This document shows positions 7,240 through 16,003 of a DNA stretch of 35,457 nt, in pieces. This DNA is from Streptomyces sp. WM6386. Its GTDB lineage: Bacteria > Actinomycetota > Actinomycetes > Streptomycetales > Streptomycetaceae. How positions within the stretch are numbered: the stretch's first letter is position 1; every line of letters starts with the position of its first letter. Below the pieces are notes generated by a model, which ran no database searches, was not told the DNA's origin, and was given only the letters and a program-made list of their open reading frames with translations. Both the position numbers and the translations under genes were made by a program. Where the stretch lies: contig NZ_JXTE01000076.1 of NCBI RefSeq assembly GCF_000972385.1, positions 1 to 35,457 of the forward strand, read 5' to 3'.

Positions 7240-9086
7240 GCGAACTTCGACGCCATCCATGCGGCCAGTTCCGACTTGGCCGCGCTGAGCAGGGACGCGG
7301 AGGGCGAGGTGGCCCCGTTGGTGACGAGCGCGTAGTGCGGGGTGCCGCTGTCGGTGTCGGTGAGCAGGAGGCGGCGGCTTCCGGTGCCGCCCGGTTCGGC
7401 GGTCGTGCCGATCGGGGTGGTCGAGGTGTACGCCGGCGGGGCGTACGCCGTGCCGAGGTCGGAGACCACGGTGGTGGAGGCGTTCGGGAAGGACGCCGGG
7501 AGGTGCAGTTCGGTCGGTGCCGAGCCACTGCCCGAGCGCCACACCAGCAGGGAGTACTGGCCGGAGCCGACCAGCGAGGACACGTTCGGCAGGCTGCTCG
7601 GGACCTGGTTCCAGGTCAGGGTCGTGGAGCCGTCGCGGGAGCGGTCCTCGTAGGTGAAGGCGAGGGTGCTGCCCGAGGTGGCGCTCGGGTAGATCCGGTC
7701 GAGGAGCCGGGCGTCCTGTCGCAGCACGGGCGTGCCGGAGTCGTCGAGGCAGACGGCGGACAGGTCCTCGTCGTTCCAGGCGTCCGCGGCGGTGAGCACC
7801 TTGTCGGGGTTGCCGTTCATCAGCTCGTGGTGGCGGCCGTAGTAGATGTCCCACTGCCACTGCGAGCCGGACAGCACCGGACCGGAAGTGGCGGGCGTGG
7901 TCCACCAGTTGGCGCCCTTCACCCGGGAGTCCAGGGCCTGGTACATCGCCTTCAGGACGGTCGGCGCCTTGCCGGCGGTGTTGCCGTTCAGGGGGTGGCC
8001 GAACTCGCTGACGACGGCCGTGGTGCCGAGCGCCGAGGCCCGGTCGCGGACCGTGGCGAAGTCGGTCACGTACTGGCCGTCCGAGGCGTTGCCCCACATG
8101 AGGACGCCGGAGATGGCCTTCTGGTCGTAGAAGTGGGTGTTGAAGACGTACCGGGAGCCGATGGCGCCCGCGTCGAGCAGGCCGCCCTCCTCCTTGCTGA
8201 CGTTGCCGTTCCAGAACAGGTTCGGCTCGACGAAGGCGGGCTTGTCCGTCCAGCCGGCCGCGTCCATCCGGGCGCGGAACTTCACGTAGAAGGGCCACAG
8301 CAGGTCGCGTTCCCAGGTGCGGCTGGCCTGGCCGGAGTCGTAGGTGCCGGCGTAGGGCTCGTTGTAGGGGTCGAAGCCGAGGACGCCGGTGAACTGCTCG
8401 GCGGACAGGTTCTGCTTGATGTACGCCATGGTCTTCTGGGCCGTGGTGAGGAAGGAGTCCTGGAGGCCGTGGGCGTTGTGCCAGAAGTCGTACTGGGCGG
8501 CCTTCACCGCGCCGTTCTGGGTGATGTTCTGACCCCAGAGGAAGCAGATCCCGCAGGACTCGTCCGGATAGTTGCCGAGGTCCACCGCCCATTGCGGGGC
8601 GCCGTCGCCGGTGTACCAGCTGTCCGAGTCGAAGAGGTAGCGGGAGTAGAGGTCCTGGTGGAAGTCGGGGTAGACGCGGATGCCCGCGTCCAGGAAGGCG
8701 CCCATCTGTGCGGTGGCGGCGGCCAGGTAGGCCGTGTCCAGCTGGCCGCGCACGGGCTCGGCGTAGGCCCAGGAGAGCAGAAAGCGGACCGAGTTGCCGC
8801 CGCCGAGGGCTCTCAGCGCGGTCGCCGACTTCTTGGCGTCGGCCACGGAGGCGAAGGGCAGGCCGTGGTTCTCGTCGAGCTTGGTCTCGCCGGAGACGTT
8901 GTAACCACGGAGAACCACCTCGCGGCCTTGGCCGTCGACGAAGCGGCCGTTCGACACGGTGAGCGCCGTGCCGTCGAACCAGAGGGAATTGGGGACGGCG
9001 GCGGTGGCGGGCCCGGCACCCGCCACCGTCAGGGATCCGAAGAGGACGACCAGAACAGCCAGCAGACGCAACCGGATATTCGGCAT
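7236..9086 (-). CDS. Secreted GH5-family glycoside hydrolase (endoglycoceramidase-like)
   Basis: A 616-aa secreted hydrolase. The signal peptide MPNIRLRLLAVLVVLFGS... is cleaved near AGPATA^AVPNS. The TIM barrel contains VVLRGYNVSGETK (strand 1), NSVRFLLSWAYAEP, the acid/base E243 in GFDPYNEP and the nucleophile E361 in VVSEFGHP, the GH5 pair. The C-terminal 200 residues look like a beta-sandwich (TLAFTYEDRSRDGSTTLTW). Conserved regions resemble endoglycosylceramidase-type GH5 members, but substrate is uncertain. ATG 9086 is chosen because it opens the signal peptide; an in-frame GTG at 9125 lies over a possible TTGACG (-35, 9122-9117). No clear Shine-Dalgarno precedes 9086, so a leaderless mRNA is possible. 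It lies 93 nt downstream of the ribosomal protection gene on the same strand. Confidence 0.85.
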   Translation of the reverse strand: MPNIRLRLLAVLVVLFGSLTVAGAGPATAAVPNSLWFDGTALTVSNGRFVDGQGREVVLRGYNVSGETKLDENHGLPFASVADAKKSATALRALGGGNSVRFLLSWAYAEPVRGQLDTAYLAAATAQMGAFLDAGIRVYPDFHQDLYSRYLFDSDSWYTGDGAPQWAVDLGNYPDESCGICFLWGQNITQNGAVKAAQYDFWHNAHGLQDSFLTTAQKTMAYIKQNLSAEQFTGVLGFDPYNEPYAGTYDSGQASRTWERDLLWPFYVKFRARMDAAGWTDKPAFVEPNLFWNGNVSKEEGGLLDAGAIGSRYVFNTHFYDQKAISGVLMWGNASDGQYVTDFATVRDRASALGTTAVVSEFGHPLNGNTAGKAPTVLKAMYQALDSRVKGANWWTTPATSGPVLSGSQWQWDIYYGRHHELMNGNPDKVLTAADAWNDEDLSAVCLDDSGTPVLRQDARLLDRIYPSATSGSTLAFTYEDRSRDGSTTLTWNQVPSSLPNVSSLVGSGQYSLLVWRSGSGSAPTELHLPASFPNASTTVVSDLGTAYAPPAYTSTTPIGTTAEPGGTGSRRLLLTDTDSGTPHYALVTNGATSPSASLLSAAKSELAAWMASKFA

Positions 9087-9179
9087 GTCCACTACAGTCG
9101 GGCGATTTCCGGACACCGTCAACACTTCTGACTCATGAGTAAGTCTCAGCTTTTCTTTACACGTTCTTTCTCAGCCACC

Positions 9180-11159
9180 TCAACTGCCGACTCGACGTGT
9201 CACGTTCAACAGGTACTCCTTGCGGTTCAGCGGGTTGTGATCGGTACGCGGACGGCTCGGTACATCACCGCGCACGACCGGCGCGTAGTGGTCGAACCCG
9301 CTCTCCAACTCGCCCTCACCACGCGTGAGTCCGGGCAGCCGCTGCTCCAGCGCGTGCACGCGGGCCGCCGGCACCGCACCCTCCAGGACGCAGCTCTCCC
9401 CACGTGTCTCGGTGGTCCGCGGTACGGCCTGGAGCGCGGCCAGGACCGGCAGCAGAGCCCCCAGGGTGTCCGCCGGGGCCTCGATCCGGAAGCGGTGCAT
9501 CGGCTCGTGCACCTGGCTCCCTGCCTTGCGCAGCGCCTCGGTCAGAACCAGCGGTGTCAGGCCCCGGAAGTCGGCCCCGGTGCTGGACATGCTCTTGTCG
9601 AAGCCCTGGTGGGCGTGGCTCTGGCGGGGCCAGTAGCCGCAGTGGGTCATCGTGACCGTGCAGTCGGTGACCTGCCAGCCGTTGAGGCCCTGGGCGAGGG
9701 TCTCGCGGACCGTGTCCTCGACCGCCTTGAAGAAGGCGTACGGCATGGCGCCCAGCTCCACCTCCAGGCGGAAGGCGACGCCGGTTCCGGGCGGGGTGGG
9801 GTCGACGCGCAGGCCGACGGAGGCGAGGAACGGGTTGGCGTCCTTCTTGATGAACTCGGCGGCGGCCCCCGTCCCCGCCGGCCTCTCGATGCAGAGCGGT
9901 GTGGTCTCCCGGAAGCCGACGGCGAGCCCGAACTCCTGCGCCAGAGTGGCTTGAATGACCTCCTTCTGGACCTCCCCGTACAGGGAGACGGAGGTCTCCT
10001 GGCGTACCTCGTCGTGGCGCAGCCCGATCAACGGGTCCTGTTCGGCGAGTTGGCCGAGCGCGAGGTGCAGCGCCCTGCGGTCCGTGTCCGGGCCCGGCAC
10101 GACCACGGTCTCCAGGGTCGGCGGGGCGAAGAAGTGCCCGTGCGTCGTGCGGGGTTCGCCGATCGCGTCGCCGATCCGCACGTCGGCGAGACCCCAGAGC
10201 CTCGCGATCCGCCCCGCCGGGACCGCGTCCTCACGGAGGTCCGTGCCGTGGTCGAAGACGCTCACCGCGGTGACCCGGCCCTCCTCGCGGGCGTCGCCGG
10301 CCCGGGTGTCGCCGAAGGGGACCCGGTCGCGGGTGCGCAGCGTTCCGGAGAACATCCGCGCGTAGGCGACCTTCTCCCCTGCCGGGCCCCGCTCGACCTT
10401 GAAGACGGTGCCGCAGACCGGGCCGTCGGGGTCACCGGCGGCGCGGGGCAGCAACTCCTTGATCCCGGCGATGAGTTCGGGGACGCCCGCTCCGGTGACC
10501 GCGGAGCCGAAGAACACCGGGTGGACGAGGGCCTCACGGGTCCGGGCGACGAGCGCCGTGCGCACCCGGTCCTGAGAGAGCGTCCCCTCGACATAGGCCG
10601 CGAGCAGCTCGTCGTCGTGTTCCGCGAGGACGTCGAGGGGAACGCGGTCCGGGACGAACACGGCCTTACGGGTGCCGAGCCCGACGGCCCGCCCCATCGG
10701 TACGACCGCGGGCGTGAGCCGCTCGGAGAGAGCGCGCAGGACACCGTCGTACCGCGCACCGCGACGGTCGATCTTGTTGACGAAGATCAGCGTGGGGATC
10801 TTCAGCCGCTGGAGGGTGCGCATCAGGACGCGGGTCTGCGCCTGGACGCCCTCGACGGCCGAGACCACCAGCACGGCGCCGTCGAGGACGCCGAGCACCC
10901 GCTCCACCTCGGCGATGAAGTCCGGGTGACCGGGGGTGTCGATGAGATTGACGGTGACGTCGTCGACCGCGAACGAGACGACGGCGGACTTGATGGTGAT
11001 GCCGCGCTGCCGCTCCAGCGCGAGGGAATCGGTCCGGGTGCTGCCGGCGTCGACGCTGCCGATCTCGTCGATGACGCCGGCGGAGTGCAGCAGCCGCTCG
11101 GTGAGGCTGGTCTTACCGGCGTCGACGTGGGCGAGGATCCCGAGGTTGAGCAAGTGCAC
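9180..11159 (-). CDS. Tetracycline-resistance ribosomal protection GTPase (Tet(M)/OtrA family)
   Basis: A 659-aa EF-G-like GTPase that would remove tetracyclines from the 30S decoding site. The G domain is complete: GILAHVDAGKTS (G1), RGITIKSA (G2), DTPGHPDF (G3), NKID (G4). EF-G-like domains follow, and the domain IV/V region carries HCGYWPRQSHAHQGFDKSMSSTGADFRGLTPLV, the extended loop typical of Streptomyces members of the family; true EF-G lacks the STGADFRGL motif. Length matches OtrA-type proteins (about 640-660 aa). The GTG at 11159 is fixed by an in-frame TGA 6 nt upstream. Its own ribosome-binding site is poor (AAGGA about 12 nt away), while a much stronger site serves an overlapping out-of-frame ORF. 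It is divergent from the cox operon. Chromosomal copies of this family are common in Streptomyces, so clinical-style resistance is not implied. Confidence 0.9.
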   Translation of the reverse strand: MHLLNLGILAHVDAGKTSLTERLLHSAGVIDEIGSVDAGSTRTDSLALERQRGITIKSAVVSFAVDDVTVNLIDTPGHPDFIAEVERVLGVLDGAVLVVSAVEGVQAQTRVLMRTLQRLKIPTLIFVNKIDRRGARYDGVLRALSERLTPAVVPMGRAVGLGTRKAVFVPDRVPLDVLAEHDDELLAAYVEGTLSQDRVRTALVARTREALVHPVFFGSAVTGAGVPELIAGIKELLPRAAGDPDGPVCGTVFKVERGPAGEKVAYARMFSGTLRTRDRVPFGDTRAGDAREEGRVTAVSVFDHGTDLREDAVPAGRIARLWGLADVRIGDAIGEPRTTHGHFFAPPTLETVVVPGPDTDRRALHLALGQLAEQDPLIGLRHDEVRQETSVSLYGEVQKEVIQATLAQEFGLAVGFRETTPLCIERPAGTGAAAEFIKKDANPFLASVGLRVDPTPPGTGVAFRLEVELGAMPYAFFKAVEDTVRETLAQGLNGWQVTDCTVTMTHCGYWPRQSHAHQGFDKSMSSTGADFRGLTPLVLTEALRKAGSQVHEPMHRFRIEAPADTLGALLPVLAALQAVPRTTETRGESCVLEGAVPAARVHALEQRLPGLTRGEGELESGFDHYAPVVRGDVPSRPRTDHNPLNRKEYLLNVTRRVGS

Positions 11160-11221
11160 GAAGCGTCATGTCCTTCGAAGAGGGGGGGCATTCCTTCTTG
11201 GGTGGACATGCGTGCTCCTCG

Positions 11222-11238
11222 CATTACTGCTCTCCTCC
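11222..11238 (-). promoter_or_regulatory. Strong SD and ATG upstream of and out of frame with the ribosomal protection gene
   Basis: On the minus strand GGAGGAG (11238-11232) lies 7 nt before ATG at 11224, a textbook initiation site. A second in-frame ATG is at 11209. The frame enters the ribosomal protection gene in another reading frame and does not stop until about 10823. The real gene start (GTG 11159) has a weak site. A leader whose translation controls access to the resistance gene is possible; an annotation-free leader peptide in the usual sense is not seen because there is no early stop. Confidence 0.35.
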
Positions 11239-11350
11239 GTTGATCGCCTACCGGGTCCCTCGCAGTGCAGCAGATCCGCGTACCGGGCGCCAACGAATTA
11301 ACGGTCAACAAAGCCACGTCCCAGCCCTCGCCCCCTCCCCTGGCCGGTCC

Positions 11351-11372
11351 TAGAGTGACGCCCATCACGTCA
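11351..11372 (+). promoter_or_regulatory. Putative cox operon -10 box overlapped by a dyad
   Basis: TAGAGT (11351-11356) fits the TANNNT -10 pattern. It overlaps the first arm of TGACG-N7-CGTCA (11356-11360 and 11368-11372). No good -35 hexamer is visible 17-18 bp upstream, which would fit an activator-dependent promoter. The coxS start is at 11434. The 274-nt divergent gap (11160-11433) also holds TTGACC on the minus strand (11308-11303), a possible -35 for the ribosomal protection gene. Confidence 0.4.
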
Positions 11373-11433
11373 GGTGGCCGATTTCCCCCGCCAGCCCCCT
11401 GCTATCCCCTCGCACGGTTCCCTGGGAGGGCAC

Positions 11434-11904
11434 ATGACCCGCATCTCGGTGAAGGTGGACGGCACGAACTACCAGGACGAGGTCGAACCCCGTCTGCTGC
11501 TGATCCACTACCTGCGTGACCGACTGGGCCTGACCGGCACCCCCGTGGGCTGCGACACCTCCAACTGCGGGGCCTGCACGGTCGACCTGGACGGTGCGAG
11601 CGTCAAGAGCTGCTCGGTCCTGGCCGTCCAGGCGGACGGGAGCGAAGTGACCACCGTCCAGGGCCTGACGTCGAACGGTGAGTGGACGGGGCTCCAGCGG
11701 GCGTTCCACGAGCGGCACGCACTCCAGTGCGGCTACTGCACTCCGGGCATGCTCATGGCGGCGCGGGATCTGCTGCGGGACAACCCCCACCCCACCTCCG
11801 ACGAGGTGCGCCACGCCCTGGAGGGCAATCTCTGCCGCTGCACCGGCTACCAGAACATCGTGCGCGCGGTGCTCGACGCCTCCGAACAGGAGGTACGGAC
11901 ATGA
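11434..11904 (+). CDS. coxS: Molybdenum hydroxylase [2Fe-2S] small subunit (CoxS-type)
   Basis: A 156-aa iron-sulfur subunit that passes electrons from the molybdenum centre to FAD. The N-terminal plant-type ferredoxin cluster is bound by C40, C45, C48 and C60 (GCDTSNCGACTV...C). The C-terminal helical domain binds the second cluster through C99, C102, C134 and C136 (QCGYCTPG ... NLCRCTGY). All eight cysteines are present and the length is normal. ATG at 11434 follows GGGAGGG. It is the first gene of the cox operon and overlaps coxL by 4 bp (ATGA). Confidence 0.95.
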   Translation: MTRISVKVDGTNYQDEVEPRLLLIHYLRDRLGLTGTPVGCDTSNCGACTVDLDGASVKSCSVLAVQADGSEVTTVQGLTSNGEWTGLQRAFHERHALQCGYCTPGMLMAARDLLRDNPHPTSDEVRHALEGNLCRCTGYQNIVRAVLDASEQEVRT

Positions 11905-14261
11905 GCGGGACCGCAGAGCGCGAGGTCGGCCGCTCCCGCCCCCGCAAGGAGGACGCACGCCTGCTCACCGGGCAGACCAACTGGACCGACAACATCAGCG
12001 CGGGCGGTCTCCTCCATCTGGCGATCCTGCGCAGCCCCATGGCCCATGCCCACATCGACCGTGTCGACGTGACGCCCGCTCTCGAACGCCCGGGCGTCGT
12101 CGCGGCGTTCAGCGGCAGCGACCTCGCGGAGGGGATGGGATCGCTGCCCTGCGCATGGCCGGTGACCGAGGACATCGTGCTGCCCGACCACCCGCCCATC
12201 GCCGTCGACGAGGTGCGGTACGCCGGTGACCCGGTGGCGGTCGTCGTGGCCCGCGACCGGTACGCGGCAGCCGACGCCCTCGAAGCGATCGAGGTCGACT
12301 ACACGCCCCTGCCGCCGGTACTGGACCTGGAGGCCGCGCTCACCGAGAACTCTCCCCTGGTCCACTCCGACAAGGGCACCAACCGCAGCTACCTCTGGCC
12401 GCTGAGGACCGGCGAGGACTTCGACGCCGTACGACAGCGCGCCGAGGTCACCCTCAAGCGCCGCTACGTCCACCAACGGCTCATCCCCAACGCCATGGAA
12501 CCGCGCGGAGTCGTCGTCACCCCGCTCGCCGCCTCCGGCGAGTACACCCTCTACTCCTCCACCCAGATCCCGCACATCCTGCGGATCATGCTCGCCGTGG
12601 TCACCGGGGTCCCCGAGCACAAACTGCGGGTGATCGCCCCCGACGTGGGCGGCGGCTTCGGCTCCAAGCTCCAGGTGTACGGCGAGGAGGCCATCGCCCT
12701 CACGGTCGCCCGCCGCCTCGGACGCCCGGTCAAGTGGACCGAGTCCCGCTCCGAGGGCTATCTGGCGACCCACCACGGCCGCGGCATGATCCAGGACATC
12801 GAGATCGCCGCGAACCGCGACGGCAAACTGCTGGGCCTCAAGGCCGACCTGCTGGTCGACATGGGCGCCTATCTGATGCTGGTCACGCCGGGCATCCCGA
12901 TCCTGGGCGCGTTCATGTATCCGGGGATCTACAAGATGGGTTCCTACGAGCTCAACGTCACCGGCGTCTTCACCACCAAGACTCCGACCGACGCCTACCG
13001 CGGCGCCGGGCGCCCGGAGGCGACGTACGCCATCGAGCGCGTCATGGACGAGCTGGCGGTCGAACTCGGCCTGGATCCGGTGGAGTTGCGGCGCCGGAAC
13101 TGGATCGGGCACGAGGAGTTCCCGTACACGACGATCGCGGGTCTGACCTACGACAGCGGCAACTACGAGGCCGCGACCGAGAAGGCGCTCGCGCTGTTCG
13201 ACTACGACAAACTCCGTGCCGAGCAGGCGGACCGCAATCGCCGGGGAGACTCCGTACGCCTCGGCATCGGGGTGTCGACCTACACCGAGATGTGCGGGCT
13301 CGCGCCGAGCCGGGTGCTGCGGGACCTGCGGTACGCGGCCGGCGGCTGGGAGGCGGCGAGCATCCGTGTGCTGCCCACCGGCAAGGTCGAGGTGGTCACC
13401 GGGACCAGTCCGCACGGGCAGGGCCATGTGACGTGCTGGAGCCAGATCGCCGCCGACGTCCTGGGTGTGCCGTTCGAGGACGTCCAGGTCGTGCACGGCG
13501 ACACCAGGGCGGCCCCGCAGGGCATGGACACCTACGGCTCGCGCTCCCTCGTGGTGGGCGGCACCGCCATCCACCACGCGGCGCGGAAGGTGGTGGACAA
13601 GGCCCGCAAGGTGGCCGCCCATCTGCTCGAAGCCAGCGAGCAGGACCTGGAGTTCACGGACGGCGTCTTCTCGGTCAAGGGCTCCCCCGACGCCCGCAAG
13701 ACCATCCAGGAACTCGCCTTCGAGACGTTCTCCTCGCACGACCTGCCCGACGGCATGGAACCCACCATCAACGCCGGACACGTCACCGACCCGGACAACT
13801 TCTCCTACCCGCACGGCACCCACCTCTGCGCGGTCGAGGTCGACACCGAGACGGGACACAGCCACATCCGGTCGTACGTCTGCGTCGACGACGTCGGCAA
13901 GGTCATCAACCCGATGATCGTCGAGGGCCAGGTGCACGGCGGCCTCGCGCAGGGCATCGCGCAGGCACTGTACGAGGAGGCGGTCTACGACGACCAGGGC
14001 AACCTCGTCTCCGGCACGATGGCCGACTACCTCGTCCCGTCCGCGCCGGACCTGCCCGACTTCGTGACGGACCGCACGGAGACGCCGTCGACCACCAACC
14101 CCCTGGGCGTCAAGGGAGTCGGCGAAGCAGGGACGATCGCGTCCACGCCCGCCGTCGTCAACGCCGTCGTGGACGCGCTGCGTCCGCTGGGCGTGACGGA
14201 GGTACGGATGCCCTGCACCCCCGAACGGGTGTGGCGAGCCATCGAGGAGGCCTCGGCATGA
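11901..14261 (+). CDS. coxL: Molybdenum hydroxylase large subunit, form II CO-dehydrogenase-like
   Basis: A 786-aa catalytic subunit binding the molybdopterin cytosine dinucleotide cofactor. GGGFGSK is at residues 250-256. The active-site loop is AYRGAGR at about 365-371, the form II signature; true aerobic CO dehydrogenases (form I) have AYxCSFR with the cysteine that holds copper. The catalytic glutamate is E742 in GVKGVGEAG. Because the copper-ligating cysteine is absent, CO is unlikely to be the physiological substrate; form II members are thought to oxidise aldehydes, purines or other heterocycles, and the actual substrate here is unknown. The ATG has an AGGAGGT site inside coxS. It overlaps coxM by 4 bp. 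Confidence 0.94.
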   Translation: MSGTAEREVGRSRPRKEDARLLTGQTNWTDNISAGGLLHLAILRSPMAHAHIDRVDVTPALERPGVVAAFSGSDLAEGMGSLPCAWPVTEDIVLPDHPPIAVDEVRYAGDPVAVVVARDRYAAADALEAIEVDYTPLPPVLDLEAALTENSPLVHSDKGTNRSYLWPLRTGEDFDAVRQRAEVTLKRRYVHQRLIPNAMEPRGVVVTPLAASGEYTLYSSTQIPHILRIMLAVVTGVPEHKLRVIAPDVGGGFGSKLQVYGEEAIALTVARRLGRPVKWTESRSEGYLATHHGRGMIQDIEIAANRDGKLLGLKADLLVDMGAYLMLVTPGIPILGAFMYPGIYKMGSYELNVTGVFTTKTPTDAYRGAGRPEATYAIERVMDELAVELGLDPVELRRRNWIGHEEFPYTTIAGLTYDSGNYEAATEKALALFDYDKLRAEQADRNRRGDSVRLGIGVSTYTEMCGLAPSRVLRDLRYAAGGWEAASIRVLPTGKVEVVTGTSPHGQGHVTCWSQIAADVLGVPFEDVQVVHGDTRAAPQGMDTYGSRSLVVGGTAIHHAARKVVDKARKVAAHLLEASEQDLEFTDGVFSVKGSPDARKTIQELAFETFSSHDLPDGMEPTINAGHVTDPDNFSYPHGTHLCAVEVDTETGHSHIRSYVCVDDVGKVINPMIVEGQVHGGLAQGIAQALYEEAVYDDQGNLVSGTMADYLVPSAPDLPDFVTDRTETPSTTNPLGVKGVGEAGTIASTPAVVNAVVDALRPLGVTEVRMPCTPERVWRAIEEASA

Positions 14262-15112
14262 TTCCCCCGGCATTCGACTACGCCCGTCCGGCCGACGTCG
14301 ACGAGGCGGTACGCACGCTCGCCGGGGCCGGCGAGGACGCCAAGGTACTGGCCGGCGGGCAGAGCCTGCTGCCGCTGCTCAGGCTCCGCCTCGCCTTCCC
14401 CGAGCTGGTCGTGGACGTCGGCCGCATCCCCGAACTGCGCGGGGTCCGCGAGGACGGCGACACCCTCGTCATCGGCGCGATGACCACCCACCACGACGTG
14501 ATCCGCGACCCGCTGGTACGCCGCCACGCGGGCCTGCTCGCCGCCGCCACGGCGACCGTCGCGGATCCCGCCGTACGCCATCGGGGCACCCTCGGCGGCT
14601 CCCTGGCACACGCCGATCCGGCCGGTGACCTGCCCGCGGTGGTACTGGCGCTCGACGCCGAACTGGTGGCGCAGGGCCCGCGCGGACGACGGACCGTCCC
14701 CGCCCGGCAGTTCTTCGTCGACTACCTCCAATCGGCCCTGGATCCCGACGAGTTGCTTGTGGAGGTGCGGGTGCCGAAGGCCGACGGCTGGGGCTTCCAC
14801 TACGAGAAGTTCCATCGGGTCGCCCAGTCCTGGGCGATGGTCGGCGTGGCCGCGCTGGTGCGGCGCGACGACGGGCACATCGCCGAGGCCCGGGTCGGGC
14901 TGACCAACATGGGCACGACACCACTGCGCGCCACGGCGACCGAGGAGGCCCTCAGCGGCGCCGGGGACGCACAGGCGGTGGCGCGGGCCGCGGAGTCGGC
15001 GGCGGTCGGGACCCAGCCGTCGCAGGACACCTCGGCCTCGCCCGAGTACCGGGCACATCTGGCGCGGGTGCTCACCAAGCGGGCGGTGCTCACCGCAGCC
15101 GGGATGGGGTGA
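14258..15112 (+). CDS. coxM: Molybdenum hydroxylase FAD-binding medium subunit (CoxM-type)
   Basis: A 284-aa flavoprotein subunit that takes electrons from the iron-sulfur subunit. Both FAD pyrophosphate motifs are intact: AGGQSLLP at about 32-39 and TLGGSLAHADPAGDLP at about 111-126. The C-terminal CO-dehydrogenase flavoprotein domain follows (VGLTNMGTTPLRAT). The ATG is preceded by GAGGAGG in the end of coxL. The S-L-M order here differs from the M-S-L order of the classical coxMSL form I operon and is common among form II clusters. Confidence 0.93.
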   Translation: MIPPAFDYARPADVDEAVRTLAGAGEDAKVLAGGQSLLPLLRLRLAFPELVVDVGRIPELRGVREDGDTLVIGAMTTHHDVIRDPLVRRHAGLLAAATATVADPAVRHRGTLGGSLAHADPAGDLPAVVLALDAELVAQGPRGRRTVPARQFFVDYLQSALDPDELLVEVRVPKADGWGFHYEKFHRVAQSWAMVGVAALVRRDDGHIAEARVGLTNMGTTPLRATATEEALSGAGDAQAVARAAESAAVGTQPSQDTSASPEYRAHLARVLTKRAVLTAAGMG

Positions 15113-15145
15113 GGGGCGATCACCGGGTTCGACGGTCCGGAACAG

Positions 15146-16003
15146 GTGCGGGCCCGCCTGGAGGAGACGGGGTACCTCGTCGACCACGGGCTGGCCGTCG
15201 CCTGCTTCCTGGCCCTCCGGCTGGCCCGGCCGATCTTCTGCGAGGGCGACGCGGGCGTCGGCAAGACCGCGCTCGCCTCCGCCCTCGCCGAGGCGCTCGA
15301 CGCCCCGCTGATCCGGCTCCAGTGCCATGAGGGCATCGAGGCCTCGCAGGCGCTGTACGACTGGGACTTCCCACGCCAGCTGCTGCATCTGCGCGCCGCC
15401 GAGGCGGCCGGGGTCAGCGACGCCGACCGGCTGGAGAGCGAGCTGTACGACCGGCGCTTCCTGATCGCCCGGCCACTGCTGCGCGCGCTGGAGACACAGC
15501 CGTCGGTCCTGCTGGTCGACGAGATCGACCGTGCCGACGACGAGTTCGAGGCGTTCCTGCTGGAGCTGCTCTCGGAGTACTCGGTGACCGTTCCGGAGCT
15601 GGGCACCCTGCGGGCCCAGTCCCCGCCCGTGGTCGTGCTGACCTCCAACCGCACCCGTGAGGTGCACGACGCGCTGAAGCGGCGCTGTCTCTACCACTGG
15701 TTCGACCATCCGGGGTTCGCGCGCGAACTCGCCATCGTGCGGCGGCGGCTGCCCGGGGTGTCGGCGCGGCTGGCGGAGCAGGTGACCGCGCTGGTGCAGG
15801 CCCTGCGTGCGCAGGACCTGTTCAAGCCGCCCGGGGTGGCCGAGACGATCGACTGGGCGGAGGCCCTTGACGCGCTGGGCGCGAGCGAGGTGGACGCGGA
15901 GCTGGCGGTGACGACTCTGGGGTCGGTGCTGAAATATCGGGAGGACGTGGAGCGGGCGCGGGGGCTGGACTTCGCGGCGCTGCTCTCCGCCCGAGGGGCG
16001 TGA
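15146..16003 (+). CDS. coxD: MoxR-type AAA+ ATPase (CoxD-like)
   Basis: A 285-aa AAA+ ATPase counted from the GTG at 15146. Walker A is GDAGVGKT (34-41), Walker B is LLVDEID (about 122-128) and sensor 1 is VVLTSNRTRE. In carboxydotrophs CoxD works with CoxE to activate the hydroxylase by maturing its metal centre. The start is uncertain. Coding-like sequence (ITGFDGPEQ) continues upstream in the same frame to an ATC at 15119, which sits just after GAGGGG and directly behind the coxM stop, where an ATG would be expected. Either the ATC is used as a rare start or the weaker GTG at 15146 is used. The gene overlaps coxE by 4 bp (GTGA). Confidence 0.9.
   Translation: MRARLEETGYLVDHGLAVACFLALRLARPIFCEGDAGVGKTALASALAEALDAPLIRLQCHEGIEASQALYDWDFPRQLLHLRAAEAAGVSDADRLESELYDRRFLIARPLLRALETQPSVLLVDEIDRADDEFEAFLLELLSEYSVTVPELGTLRAQSPPVVVLTSNRTREVHDALKRRCLYHWFDHPGFARELAIVRRRLPGVSARLAEQVTALVQALRAQDLFKPPGVAETIDWAEALDALGASEVDAELAVTTLGSVLKYREDVERARGLDFAALLSARGA

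Noticed and set aside
7053..9131. A 692-codon plus-strand open frame opposite the GH5 gene and the MerR remnant
   Set aside because: No recognisable domain, valine/glycine-rich composition, and the opposite strand encodes a complete GH5 enzyme with signal peptide and catalytic motifs.
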